DNA from: Nothopassalora personata
Taxonomy: Eukaryota; Ascomycota; Dothideomycetes; Mycosphaerellales; Mycosphaerellaceae
DNA: 64,000 bases
NCBI GenBank assembly: GCA_033816765.1
Contig: CM066298.1
Location: forward strand, 2,170,001 to 2,234,000
Direction of reading: 5' to 3'
Shown: piece after piece, positions 33,700-43,646 of the stretch
Numbering within the stretch: the stretch's first letter is position 1
Layout: each line of letters starts with the position of its first letter
Notes under the pieces: generated by a model
What the model was told of the DNA's origin: nothing
The model's database searches: none
Seen by the model: only the letters and a program-made list of their open reading frames with translations
Program-made: the position numbers and the translations under genes

Positions 33700-36600
33700 A
33701 ACTACTAACGATAATATTATAGTGCGAGGCGCGGCCGTAGCGTATGCGACGCGACCGCGTCTAAAAGAGCCGACGCCTTTTAGAGGGGACTCGATAAGGA
33801 AGGTAAGGGTATTCCTTCGGGAGCTCTTACTTATCTTTGCCCTCTTAGGCACTATGTACGCGATAGACGAATTAAAGGTCCTATATAGGGTTATGTACCT
33901 TAGCGGAGAGGTAAGCGAGCGATAGTATGCTAACTATAGCGCCGTTAACCTTATAGGGTATATATACTAGGACTTTAAGGAGTTCTACCGAGACGTATAC
34001 GGCGATCCTATAAACCGCGTACTTAACGTAATGTTAGAGTATAAGGCGGTAAAATAGAAGGATAACTAGATAGTACGTTAGTTTACGACTAAGCTAGATG
34101 TTATAGAGGATTAGTTAGGGGACTATACGGAGGCACAACGCGTACGATATATACTCGCTAAGCTTACGCCTAGCCTACGGTCCGCAATCGTTAAGTTTTA
34201 TAACATCCTAATAACTAGAGAGGAACTAGTAATCCTAGCCTCGCGTATCGAAAGCACCGAGCGCCGAGGTAGTAGCGGAGGGCACGACCGCGGGTAGTAT
34301 GTACGTCGTAAGCGTAAAGCTAAGGGCGTACATAAGCGGGCCGATCGCCTAAAGTAATAGAAGTAGAGTTAAGTACCGGGCGCCTCGGGTGCGAGTTAGT
34401 AGCGAGACGCCGGTAGCTCGTCTTTAACTAGCTAGAAGTCGAAAGTAGAGTACTACGGCTACGGTAGGAAGGGTTACTATAAGACGGAGTGCCGGAGTAG
34501 ACACCTATAGAAAGACCGCGACGCGTAAGCGGTTCGTAGGTTAGAAACTGTCGAGGCTTTAACTAAGAAGGGTAGCGACTAGGGAAAAGGTAGAGGACTA
34601 GAAGTAGGTCGCTCCTAAGTCCGAGTTTTCCTAAAGTCGACCCTTTAAGGTAAGTCGATGCGAGTCTAGCGCGTTACTTACGAGGCGTAGTCGAGACTCG
34701 TAAGGGCTTTCGCGAGGCTACGTTTCTCCTAGATAACTGTATAGATTTAAGCTTAGTATCGTACGAGTATATACTCCGATACTAGATGTAGCCTATTAGT
34801 AGTGTAAAGCTTCTAAATCTAGAGTCGTACGCGTAGGACTAAGGGCATTACTACGGCGCCTATACGGTTCGCGTACGACTAGCTAACGATATAGGAGTGG
34901 AGCGCGTAAGCGACGCCATCTACTATGTAGCGCCTATAGGTAGGCCGTTAGTTATTTTAGGTAGACCCTAGCGGCATCGTAATCGGATAGTAAAGGCCGA
35001 TAAGGATAACTAGTAGTACTATAGTGTAGAGACGCCTACGATTTAGTAGCGTAACGCACGCGAGTTCCTTAAGGATCTCGAGAGCTTAGAGCAGGTTTAT
35101 GCGATAAGTGTTCGGGCTATTACTATAGCAGTACCCGAAGGAGAGGGCCCCTCGTAGCCTAAAGAATTTGTAGACTTCCGAGATGTATACGTACCTAATA
35201 AGTAGGCGAAGCGTAAGATGCCCGACGGGGTTAAGTATACGATTAATCTCGTTAAAGGAAAGAAACCCCCTTTTAAGCCGCTATACCACTAGTCCTTAAC
35301 TAAGCTAGAGGCCTTAAAGGAGTACCTTACGTAAGCGATAGAGAAGGGGTAGATTAGGCGATCCGTAAGCGAGGCGGGTGCGCCTATCCTATTCGTACTA
35401 AAGAAGAATAGCACTCTTAGGCTCTATGTGGATTATAGAGGCCTAAATGAGATTATAGTAAAGAACCGGTACTTACTACCCCTAATTAGTAAGACCTTAG
35501 ATAGGCTATAGGGCGCGAGGCTCTTTACTATAATCGACCTATAGGATGCCTACTACCGTATTCCTATTAAGCGAGGAGACGAGTAGAAGACTACGTTTCG
35601 CACGCGATACGGTTACTACGAGTACTTAGTTATACCTTTTAGGTTAACTAACGCACTAGCTACCTTCTAGGGGTACATTAATAAGGCCCTCGCTAGGCTA
35701 GTAGATAACATCTACGTAGTCTACCTAGATAACATCCTTATCTATAGCGTAACGCGTAAGGAGCACGTGCGAGCCGTACGCGCGGTACTAGAGAGGCTAC
35801 GAAAGTTCGCCCTATTCGCGAACCTAAAGAAGTGTAGCTTCTTCTAGGAGAATGCCGAGTTCCTAGGATTTATCGTAAGTGCCGTAGGCGTATCGATAGA
35901 TAGGAGTAGAGTAGCCGTAATCGAGGAGTAGCCTACGCCTACGAGTTTTTATAAGGTTCAATCCTTCCTAGGATTCTATAACTTCTATAGGCGCTTTATC
36001 GAAGGGTACTCGAGGATCGCGAAGCTATTAATAGACCTACTAAAGGGATGTAAGAATAGCAAGAAGTAAGGGCCTCTTATATAGTCCGCTTACGAGGAGT
36101 AAGCGTTCTAACGGCTAAAAGCTAGGTTCCTCGGAGCACCTATTCTAAGGTACTTCGATCCTTCGTTACGTACGAGGGTTAAGACGGATGCCTTAGGTTT
36201 TACGATTGTAGGCATTATCTCTTAGCTATTTAGGACTAAGTAGCATCTAATTGCCTTCTATTCTCGTAAGATAATACCTACCGAGTGTAATTACGAGACC
36301 CATAACTAAGAGCTGCTAGTAGTAGTAGAGGCATTTAAGCATTAGCAACCGTACCTCGAAGGCGCATCGTATACGGTTTAGGTACTAGTCGACTATACGA
36401 ACCTATAGGGTTTTATAACAGTAAAGTAGCTAAATAGGAGGTAAGCTCGATAGGCGACGTTTCTATAATCTTTCGACTTCGTAGTAGAGCATAGGTCGGG
36501 GAAGAGTAACCTAGCCGATACGCTATCGCGACGTAGTAACTACGCACGCGTAGCGTAGTAGACGTCGAACTTGCTTCCTACGCTATAAAGTAAGCTATCT

Positions 36601-39000
36601 TTCTAGAAGGAATCCCTATTAAGAGAGAACGAGCCTATAGTAAGGCGCGTAACCGCTACCTACGAGAAGATATAGGATAAGGCGACGATAATAGCAGTAG
36701 AAGCCTACGAGCCGTAGGGGACCCGATCGCTACTAGTAAGAGTGTGCGCTATAATAATGTAGGGCGGCCTAGGTAGACTACTTACACTACTAATAAAAAT
36801 CGTATAGGGGAGAGACGATAGGTACGTCGTATGCTTATCGTAGGCGCCTAGCGAAGGGGACGCTAAGGACTAGCATGTGAAAGACGGGCTAGTCTATCGC
36901 GGAAACGCGATTGTAGTACCCGAAGACTATGTAGTAAGAGTATAGCTACTCTACATACATTATAACGACCTACTAGTAGGGCACTTTAGTAAGGTAAAGA
37001 CTAAAGAGCTACTACGACGTTATTACTAGTAGGAATCACTTAGTAAGGATGTAAGGGAGTATGTAACAAACTGTAGGGTTTACTAGACCTCGAAGGCGAG
37101 GCGCTATCGACCCTACGGCGAGCTATAGCTACTACCTAGGCTAGACGGTCCATAGTAGGAAATTACTATAGACTTCATTACGGACCTACCGCTAAGTAAG
37201 CGAGGATTGATTGATTGATTATTCCATTAACGTGCTATTTGAGTCAAAGACTATGCAACACGGGTCTCGAGAACGAGACCAAAATTTGAGAGAAGGAGAA
37301 AAGCCCCGTCGTACCCCGGACGTAAAAACTCCTTAAAAGATGCGAGCAACGCTCGCTATTCGAACCGTAAATCGAATATATTGCGGCGTAGTACGCGCGT
37401 ACCCGGTAGTCGTGTCTTGTCGAGAATTGCGGTTTGTCGCCTTGCCCCGGGCGAGACAAGTTTTGCGCCCGTGTCTCGTTCTTGTTTTAAAAAGCCAAGC
37501 CGGCCGTACCCGTACGCACCGAGCAAAATCCCAAGAAACACCCGTTGCCTCTGTTTCAATCCAGTCGCGTTCTCCGGTCTCGAGTGTAGCTCCTCGGTCG
37601 CAGTGGCCTCGCTGTCGTCCCCCCCTCGGCCTCTCTTGGTTCCAGCCGTGCAGTATACGTGGTTTGCGCCCCTAAACGCCTCTCTTGGTTCCAGCCGGCA
37701 GTTTACGTGGTTTGCCGGGACGACAGGTAGACAGCGCCTTCGTTGTTCGAGCGACGTGTACGCTATGTACGTCGCTTTCCCTTCTCGCAGTTCCGGAGTT
37801 CTTGTTTGTAGATTTTGAGCGTATCTCGTTCGTTCGGTTCGTCCGACCTGTCTTTTCTTGTTTCGAGTCGAGTAGGCTTGTATTTTTCGAGAGAGAGAGT
37901 CTTAGTTTCTCTTCGTCGTAACGAAGATACTTACGTCGTCCGCCGCGTGAAGGCGCTCTCTATAGGACGACTAAGTAAGCGAGGAGAATACGTATATAAT
38001 GCGATCCTAGTAATCGTCGACCGCTACTCTAAAATGAACTTATACATTCCCATAACTAAGATATATATAGCGGCGGAGCTTACGAGGATCTTACGAGACA
38101 AAGTCGTGCGGCATTATAGTGTACTAGCGGGCATAGTAAGTAACCGCGGGTTAGTGTTTACGAGTAAGTTCTAGAGTAACTTCTACTTCGAGGCGTAGGT
38201 AAAGCGTAAGCTGTCTATAGCTTTCTACCCTTAGACTAACGGCTAGGCTAAGAGGGTAAACTAAACCTTAGAATAGTACCTCCGTTATTACTATAGCGAG
38301 AACTAGATAGAGTAGGCTAAGTAGCTAGCTGTTACTAAATTCGTATATAACAATAGCTTCTACCCTACGCTACGCATAAGCCTATTCGAGATAGCGCATA
38401 GTTAGAGACCTAAGATTGCCCTAAAACCTATAGAATCTCGAGGCGAGATCCGGGAAGGGGAGGTACTAGTAGCGGTAGACTTAGTTAACCGTATACGAGA
38501 GATGCGCGCTACGCTTACGAAGCGTTAGGAAATCGTAGTAGCCGATTAGACTCGCTACTATAACAAGACTTATAAGGCTAAGAGCTATCGCGTAGGCGAC
38601 ATAGTCTTATTATCTACGAAGAACCTAAGGTTAGTATTGCCGAAGAAGAAGATAGGTCCGAAGTTTATTAGACTGTACCGTATTATCGACGCTATCGGTT
38701 CGTAGGCGTACCGCCTAGTACTACTAGCCGACTTAAGAATTTATAATGTATTCTATGTATCCCTCCTCGAGCCGTACGCGGGCAGCGAGAAGGATAGAGG
38801 CACTATAGCCCTCGCTAATAAGGACGGGGAATATAAAGTAGAGGTAGTGCTAGGAAAGCGTAAGTATAAAGGTAAAGTGTAGTACCTAGTGCGATGGAAG
38901 GGCTAGCTAGAAGAGTATAGTAGCTAGGAGCCCGTATAAGGACTCGCGAATACTACGCGTATAGTAGCCGAATATAAGGCGTTAGTAAAGACGGTATAAG
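33700..39000 (+). pseudogene. Gypsy-3 gag-pol polyprotein, broken by RIP and an insertion
   Basis: Gag remnants (FRGDSIRKVRVFLRELLL, then LAKLTPSLRSAI) run to about 34.6 kb and include a degraded CCHC knuckle near 34450. RT spans about 35.2-36.0 kb with [20 protein letters not shown] and the catalytic YLDNILIYS near 35720 (YLDD expected). RNase H follows (VKTDALGFTIVGIIS, EHRSGKSNLADTLSRR). The integrase zinc region and core start near 36.9 kb (EITIDFITDLPLSKRG), break at 37206 and resume at 37986 (EYVYNAILVIVDRYSKMN). A chromodomain (YLVRWKG) lies near 38880. Frames are open apart from TAG/TAA at Gln or Trp sites. Confidence 0.88.
37207..37970 (-). mobile_element. Non-LTR-type insertion without RIP, inside Gypsy-3 integrase
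   Basis: This 764-bp block is flanked by a 15-bp direct duplication, ctaagtaagcgagga (37192-37206 and 37971-37985). On the minus strand it ends in a short simple tail, taatcaatcaatcaa, as expected for target-primed reverse transcription by a LINE or SINE. CA and TG are common, unlike the surrounding DNA, so it arrived after the RIP episode. It carries an internal 46-bp near-duplication (cctctcttggttccagccg near 37631 and 37678). Several overlapping frames of 60-145 codons occur, none with a recognised domain. It may be a SINE, a 5'-truncated LINE, or a reverse-transcribed host RNA. Confidence 0.75.
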
Positions 39001-39359
39001 CTAGCGGAAGGATCCGCGAAGGCTACGCGTATAGTAGTCGAATAGGAGGTGCCTACGAAGGTAGTATAAGGCGCTAAAACAAGGGCATAGGTTATACATT
39101 TAGGCCTTAACCCTCCGGTAGCTAGATATAAGGACCTCTACCCCGATAGTAAACTTAGCTACAACTCTTCTATTGGACTAAAAGGCTCGCTTACTTAGTC
39201 GAGTAAACACCCCCGATAGTAATAACATTAGAGAGGGAGGTAAGGAGAGAGAAGAGTAGGGAGAAGAGTATTTATTTTAAAAACAAACTTTTATAGGCGT
39301 ACACGGCGCTACGTAGACAGAACATAGGCGCACAGTAGGCGGCTAACATACGCGGAGCG

Positions 39360-40450
39360 CGTAATTACTCGTCGTCCTCCTCCTTATTATCCTCCTTATT
39401 ATACTCGCCCCGTAGGGCTAGTAGTAAGAAGGCCCTATCGGCCGCGGTAGTGTCAATGTTCCTAGCCTATAGGAACTATAACTACGGTTAGCATAGGACA
39501 CGCATGCGACACGTATGTTACTCATAGTACGGCCGAGCTTGAAGAGCCTATTAAGGGCCCTATTCTACTCTTACTATAGGACTACGGACGTAGTAGCGGC
39601 GGCGGAGGAGGGGGTAGTAGTAGTAGAGGCGCCGGCGAAGCGTACGCGAGTGTCGCCTATACGCTTGTTCTTATAGGTAGAGAACTGCCTCTTAGCCTAG
39701 GAGGAGGTTAGCCGATTTATATAGGAAGCGATAGTACGCCGCACACGGCGAGCGTAGGGAGCGCTAGCGAGGCGCAGCACTTACCTCTATAATCTACTCG
39801 CCTAGGTAGGTATAGAGCTCGTACTACTAGTCTAGAGCCTCCTACTCTTATTTAGTAATAGGGTTACTAAGCCCCTAGATAAGCTTATCGCGCTAGGCGC
39901 GAGCGGAGCGTAGGCGAGCTACTAGCTACGCGATAGCGACGCTAGTATTACTAACGTAGGGGTACCTAATGTCTCTATAGCGCCTATACTTCTTAAGTAA
40001 CTCGCCGGTAGTAATACTATTACACGTATCCTACTCGTCTACTATACTATTAGTAAGCGCGTCGTAAGCGAAGAGCGTAGCGAATACTCACTAGCTACGA
40101 AGTACAGTAGATAACGTATATACATCTTAATGTCGGTACTTAGGCGCTTAGCTAGTAAGGACTTAGGGGTCTACGGCCCTAATGCGCTAAACTTACGCTT
40201 CGCTAGCGTGTCTAGTGCGCTAAGCGCGCTAGACATCTACGCGCGTAGTACTAGTAATAGTGTTAGTAGTACTAATAGGCCCCCTATAAGGGCCTCCTAG
40301 CGGAGCTAGTCCTAGATAGCTTCCTCTAAAGCTATAGTAGTGCTAGCGGGTCGCTAGTTAGTCGCTAGCGAGGAGCTAGTAGATCGCTAGTAGTGCGGGT
40401 GTAGTGCGCTACGAGAACGTAGTATAAGGGAAAAGAAAGAAGAGAAGGGA
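39360..40450 (-). pseudogene. Possible antisense accessory gene of Gypsy-3
   Basis: Between the chromodomain and the 3' LTR the minus strand has long stretches with few stops. Its apparent C-terminus reads ADRAFLLLALRGEYNKEDN followed by an acidic tail and a stop near 39365. Upstream, in a shifted frame, GDTRVRFAGASTTTTPSSA is open. The frame shift could be an intron or decay. No domain is recognised. The position mirrors the antisense gene of Gypsy-1, which is the main reason to list it. Confidence 0.35.
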
Positions 40451-40650
40451 GAGGGTACGCTTCTTAAGCCCTCGAGTTAGTTAACCCGGTAACTACAACT
40501 TTACACCTACCTATACTACGATGACGACACGTACGAGACCCGTAGGCGGGTCGCATAGTAACGGAATCTACGAGAATTAGGTAGATCACTTACATAGAAA
40601 CCTCCTAAAGCCGCGAGCTAAGGGCAGCTCGGCCTAGAAGGGGAGGCAGT

Positions 40651-40848
40651 TATAAGGGTAGCCTATAGCTAACCCTTACATGTAATGCGGCTATGCCCGG
40701 CTTAGTATGCCGCACATAACGCGTATACGTACATAAGGAGACGCGCATAGCGTCTATAGAAGAAAGTAAGCTTTAGTTTATCTACGATTAGAAGATCGTA
40801 GGCGTGCTATACATTACGACATCCCCTTATAGTCTTACGGCCCTTACA
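40651..40848 (+). repeat. 3' LTR of Gypsy-3
   Basis: It starts tataagggta (tg to ta) and ends cccttaca, followed by the duplicated ctaag. Differences from the 5' LTR are nearly all C/T before A or G/A after T. Confidence 0.92.
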
Positions 40849-41060
40849 CTAAGATTACTATACGTCGCCGCGGCGACCGTTTTGTAAATGTCGGCGCTAA
40901 TAATAGCATCCCTAGTCGCCCTAAGGGTAAGCCTAGTAAGTATCGCTAGCTAAATGCTAGCACGCCTATATCTATATTAGACGAGGTACGTCTTTCTATT
41001 TATACGAGCTAATATAGCATCTTAACTCTTAGCTTCTTAAGACTTAAGGTGTTAATGTCT

Positions 41061-41514
41061 TCTTAACTCTTAACTTATAATGCTACTTAAGGTTAATAGC
41101 TAACGTATTTATAGCTATAGGAGAGGGAGATTAGTCGCTTAGGGGGTGCTAGCTCGGGTCTAGCGTTAAGTAACCTCGCGAGGTAGGCCTTAGCCGGTAA
41201 GGTTTAAGATACCGACGCCGGTAAGCTACGCTTACTACTATGCCGTCCCTATAAGGGTACGCCTTACGAGGTAACATGTCGTATTACTATAGGTAGTGTC
41301 GGTCCGTGTGCTCGCTACCGTCGTTTCGGGTATACTAGTAGGTATATTTAGATTGTAGGTACTAGGTTGTTTTTTCTACTATATCGTCTTAAGTGTATTA
41401 TAACGACAATACTACCTACGCTATACGGCTCTCTACTTAATCGTTCTTATCTTAGTCTTAATCTTATATATCTATGTTCTGTCTTCGATAAGATCTACTT
41501 AAGACATTAGGGCT
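41061..41514. other. Gene-free spacer of the giant element
   Basis: No coding frame or clear repeat beyond a few copies of cttaactctta near 41020-41060. Confidence 0.4.
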
Positions 41515-42130
41515 GCTCCTTAAATGTTTACGGTGTCGTGCTCCTTAAAAGTTTAGTATCGATATATTAGAGCTACTCCTTAAAAGTTCACCGTCTAATA
41601 TATTCGAGCTGCCTAAGAACAGCGGCAGTGCTCCTAAAAAGTTTATAAGAGTATAAACATATAAGGAATAGCGAGGACTAGTAGCTCCTTATATGTTTAC
41701 GGTTAATAAGTAGCTCCGTAGAAGTTTACGGTTAATAACTTAAGTAGCTCCTTATATATTTACGGTTAACAACTTAAGCAGCTCCTTATATGTTTACGGT
41801 TAATAACTTAAGTAGCTCCTTATATATTTACGGTTACTAACTTAAGTAGCTCCTTAGAAGTTTACGGTTAAGTTTACGGTTAACAACTTAAGTAGCTCCT
41901 TATATGTTTACGGTTAATAACTTAAGTAGCTCCTTAGAAGTTTACAGTTAACAAGTAGCTCCTTAGAAGTTTACGGTTAAGTTTACGGTTAACAACTTAA
42001 GTAGCTCCTTATATGTTTACGGTTAATAACTTAAGTAGCTCCTTAGAAGTTTACAGTTAACAAGTAGCTCCTTAGAAGTTTACGGTTAACAAGCAGCTCC
42101 TTAGAAATCTACGATTAACAACCTAAGCTA
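41515..42130 (-). repeat. Right minisatellite of the GCTCCTTATATGTTTACGG motif
   Basis: About fifteen to twenty units, typically tagctccttatatgtttacggttaataacttaag with variants ending gaagttta, fill this stretch. The core is the reverse complement of the left array motif (CGTAAACATNTAAGGAGC). Left and right arrays therefore point toward each other, the arrangement expected of subterminal binding sites of a DNA transposon. Confidence 0.8.
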
Positions 42131-42152
42131 CTCCTTAGAAGTTCACGATACT

Positions 42153-42208
42153 ATAAACATACTAGGAGTAGCTAATTTTAGCTAATTTTAGCGGCTCCTA
42201 GTATGTTT
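42153..42208. repeat. Hairpin F, inside the right TIR
   Basis: The arms ataaacatactaggagtagc and gcggctcctagtatgttta enclose two copies of taattttagc. This is the right-end equivalent of hairpin A. Confidence 0.75.
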
Positions 42209-42357
42209 ACGGCATGTCGAATCTCGAATGTCGAATTTCGAATGTCGAATGTAGAGAGCTCGATTATAGATACCTCGACACGTGGATTGTAGACACCTCG
42301 TTACGTGGATTGTAGACACCTCGGATGTCGACACCTCGAATGTGAATATTGAGATAC
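42153..42357 (-). repeat. Right terminal inverted repeat of the giant element
   Basis: Read on the minus strand it starts gtatctcaatattcacattc, followed by the same CGAGGTGTC and ACAATCCACGT modules as the left end and then the hairpin. Differences are small: one module at the left (near 6050) is replaced at the right by a short run of tcgaatg/tcgaatc repeats (42217-42252). Confidence 0.75.
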
Positions 42358-42609
42358 CTACACCTCCAGGCTTCCGCCATTCCTTCCGATTCATCACTTC
42401 GGCATTCAAGGTGTGGTGGTGCTGGTGCATGTGGTCAGCTGGGGAAGACCAGACCCGTGCATTATCTGCATATAATGCTGCACTGAAGTGTTCGTAAATG
42501 CGTCTGTCGCTTACCCCGATCCCTTCATATCTGTTATTTCTCGAGAACACACCGAACACACCGAACGCACCGAACACACCCACCTTCGATCGCACGAAGA
42601 CAGTACGCC
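42358..42609. other. Host DNA between island and first gene
   Basis: Composition returns abruptly to host-like with frequent CA and TG. A tandem run of acaccgaa(c) occurs at 42547-42580, just upstream of the next start codon. Confidence 0.4.
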
Positions 42610-42897
42610 ATGTGCTACGCCAACTTGATCACCTGGATGAAGTGTGGCCATTTCCGGGTCGTGCAGGACATGTGCCCAGAAGCTCGAAGTCGGCAACCTG
42701 CGAGTCTCTGCTTGAACGCCCATGAGCCCATCGCCACCGACATCGATACTGCTCATGGGCTCTGTCCGGACACAAGCAAGCATCCCGAACAGTCGGATCG
42801 TTCAGAATGGGCACTCAGCCTCGGAATCAAACGCACCTCTGGTCGAGGATGGATGAATTACCAAGACGATGGACATGACTCCGTGATCGGCTCTTAA
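42610..42897 (+). CDS. Small Cys/His-containing fungal protein, unknown function
   Basis: A 95-codon frame starts at ATG 42610 in the context cgccATGtgc. The start MCYANLITWMKCGHFRV, followed by a further Cys (DMCPE), has the look of a common class of short fungal proteins beginning MC-Y and carrying a C-G-H motif and spaced cysteines. No domain can be named. The rest is polar and probably disordered. It may be an unspliced or partial gene. It lies 250 bp from the island border, so its expression may be affected by the repeats (inference). Confidence 0.4.
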   Translation: MCYANLITWMKCGHFRVVQDMCPEARSRQPASLCLNAHEPIATDIDTAHGLCPDTSKHPEQSDRSEWALSLGIKRTSGRGWMNYQDDGHDSVIGS

Positions 42898-43646
42898 GAT
42901 CAAGCCGGTCATGGGTATGGTGCGCATTTCTCCAGCCAGTGGCTAGCAAGTCGACTGATCGCGATACAGTCAAAGCTGAGTGCGCGCTGTCTTCTCTGAG
43001 ATGGCTGGCCAATGCTACAGTGGCTTCCGAATGACCTGCTGCTGGTCTGCCTGCATTCGATTCATACAGTCAACACAACACCCAGCAAGCCATGCGACTA
43101 CCTAGTGATGCGACAGTCAAACCATATCGCTCGATTCCAATCTAATTCACTTCCACACTCATCAACGGGATCGCTGTCCTTGTGCTCGAGTTCAGGATCA
43201 CATCGATGACTACTTGCCGCGAAGGTGCACCAAGACTTACCGGTACCTGTGCCAAGGTTCCTCCTCGGTATCGCAGTAGTCCGAAGTGGAGTGCAGGAAA
43301 GTGCAGGGGAGCTTGCCAGGAAAATCCCACAACTCTCGAGCTTCACATCGCACGCGCTTGATGTTCGGACTATACATGTGTCGATGCGTAGCAAAAGCAC
43401 TGACCAGAACTGCACCCACGGACTCTAGGCGAAGCCTCTGCAAGCGCAGCAATGCACGGTTTTCTGGACATGCGGATCCCTCCGCCACTGTCGCTTACCG
43501 AGGACCGTTGAGGACGCGGGATGATTCCAGGATTCGGACCTCACCCTTGATGGCGTGTGGGGTGTGAGGATCGGCGCAGGACATACCATTGCCCGACATA
43601 ACGTCGGTCAGCGATCCGGTTCAGCCATCATCTCAAATACATCACA
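42898..43646. other. Intergenic host DNA
   Basis: Only short overlapping frames on both strands (up to 105 codons), with no recognisable domain or consistent coding character. Confidence 0.4.

Larger units (their letters stand above)
33211..40848 (+). mobile_element. Gypsy-3: full-length Ty3/Gypsy chromovirus, itself interrupted
   Basis: A 7638-bp element with 198-bp LTRs and a perfect 5-bp target duplication, ctaag (33206-33210 and 40849-40853). The plus strand carries gag, protease region, RT, RNase H, integrase and chromodomain. A region with minus-strand coding character follows before the 3' LTR. A 764-bp unmutated insertion sits in integrase at 37207-37970. A polypurine stretch (gaaggggaggcag) precedes the 3' LTR. 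Confidence 0.92.
32224..41060 (+). pseudogene. Accessory gene region with histone H3-tail-like block and acidic segment, split by Gypsy-3
   Basis: ATGs occur at 32224 and 32392 in one frame. In another frame 32403-32680 encodes an Arg/Ala-rich start (ARTVRARARARAT), the H3-like repeats (32481-32630) and a Gln run. From 32818, in the frame of the ATGs, DDDDFGGGGGDTSGF begins an acidic Ser/Gly region that runs to TGTVPK at 33210. It resumes after Gypsy-3 as ITIRRRGDRFVNVGANN and ends near 41060. A TACTAAC branch-point-like word (32795-32801) and an AG at 32813 could splice the blocks, but RIP creates false splice sites, so the joining is unresolved. No single frame covers everything. I do not know the function; the H3 similarity makes a chromatin role conceivable (inference). 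Confidence 0.45.
5960..42357 (+). mobile_element. Giant TIR-bounded composite element, about 36.4 kb, RIP-mutated
   Basis: The left end (5960 onward, beginning gtatctcaatattcac) recurs as reverse complement at the right end (finishing at 42357). Both ends continue through CGAGGTGTC-type repeats into a hairpin, so about 200 bp of each terminus match. Composition changes at both borders: inside, TpA is enriched and CpA/TpG are scarce. Removing the four LTR elements and the hairpin-bounded segment leaves a backbone with an integrase gene on the plus strand just inside the left end, a RING-finger gene, and a gene with an H3-tail-like repeat. I found no clean target-site duplication: the left flank ends ggta and the right flank begins ctac. 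Both flanks show weak extra similarity, so the true ends may lie a few bases further out. It is not a Starship by content, since no tyrosine-recombinase captain is visible. Confidence 0.7.

Noticed and set aside
37381..37818. 145-codon frame in the post-RIP insertion
   Set aside because: Several overlapping frames of similar quality exist, and the sequence looks like a short non-LTR element rather than a gene.
5960..42357. Starship giant transposon
   Set aside because: No tyrosine-recombinase (DUF3435) captain is visible, and the ends have long inverted repeats with an integrase-like gene instead.
42188..42595. 135-codon minus frame running into the right TIR
   Set aside because: It crosses the element border, includes the repeated TIR modules and lacks any domain.
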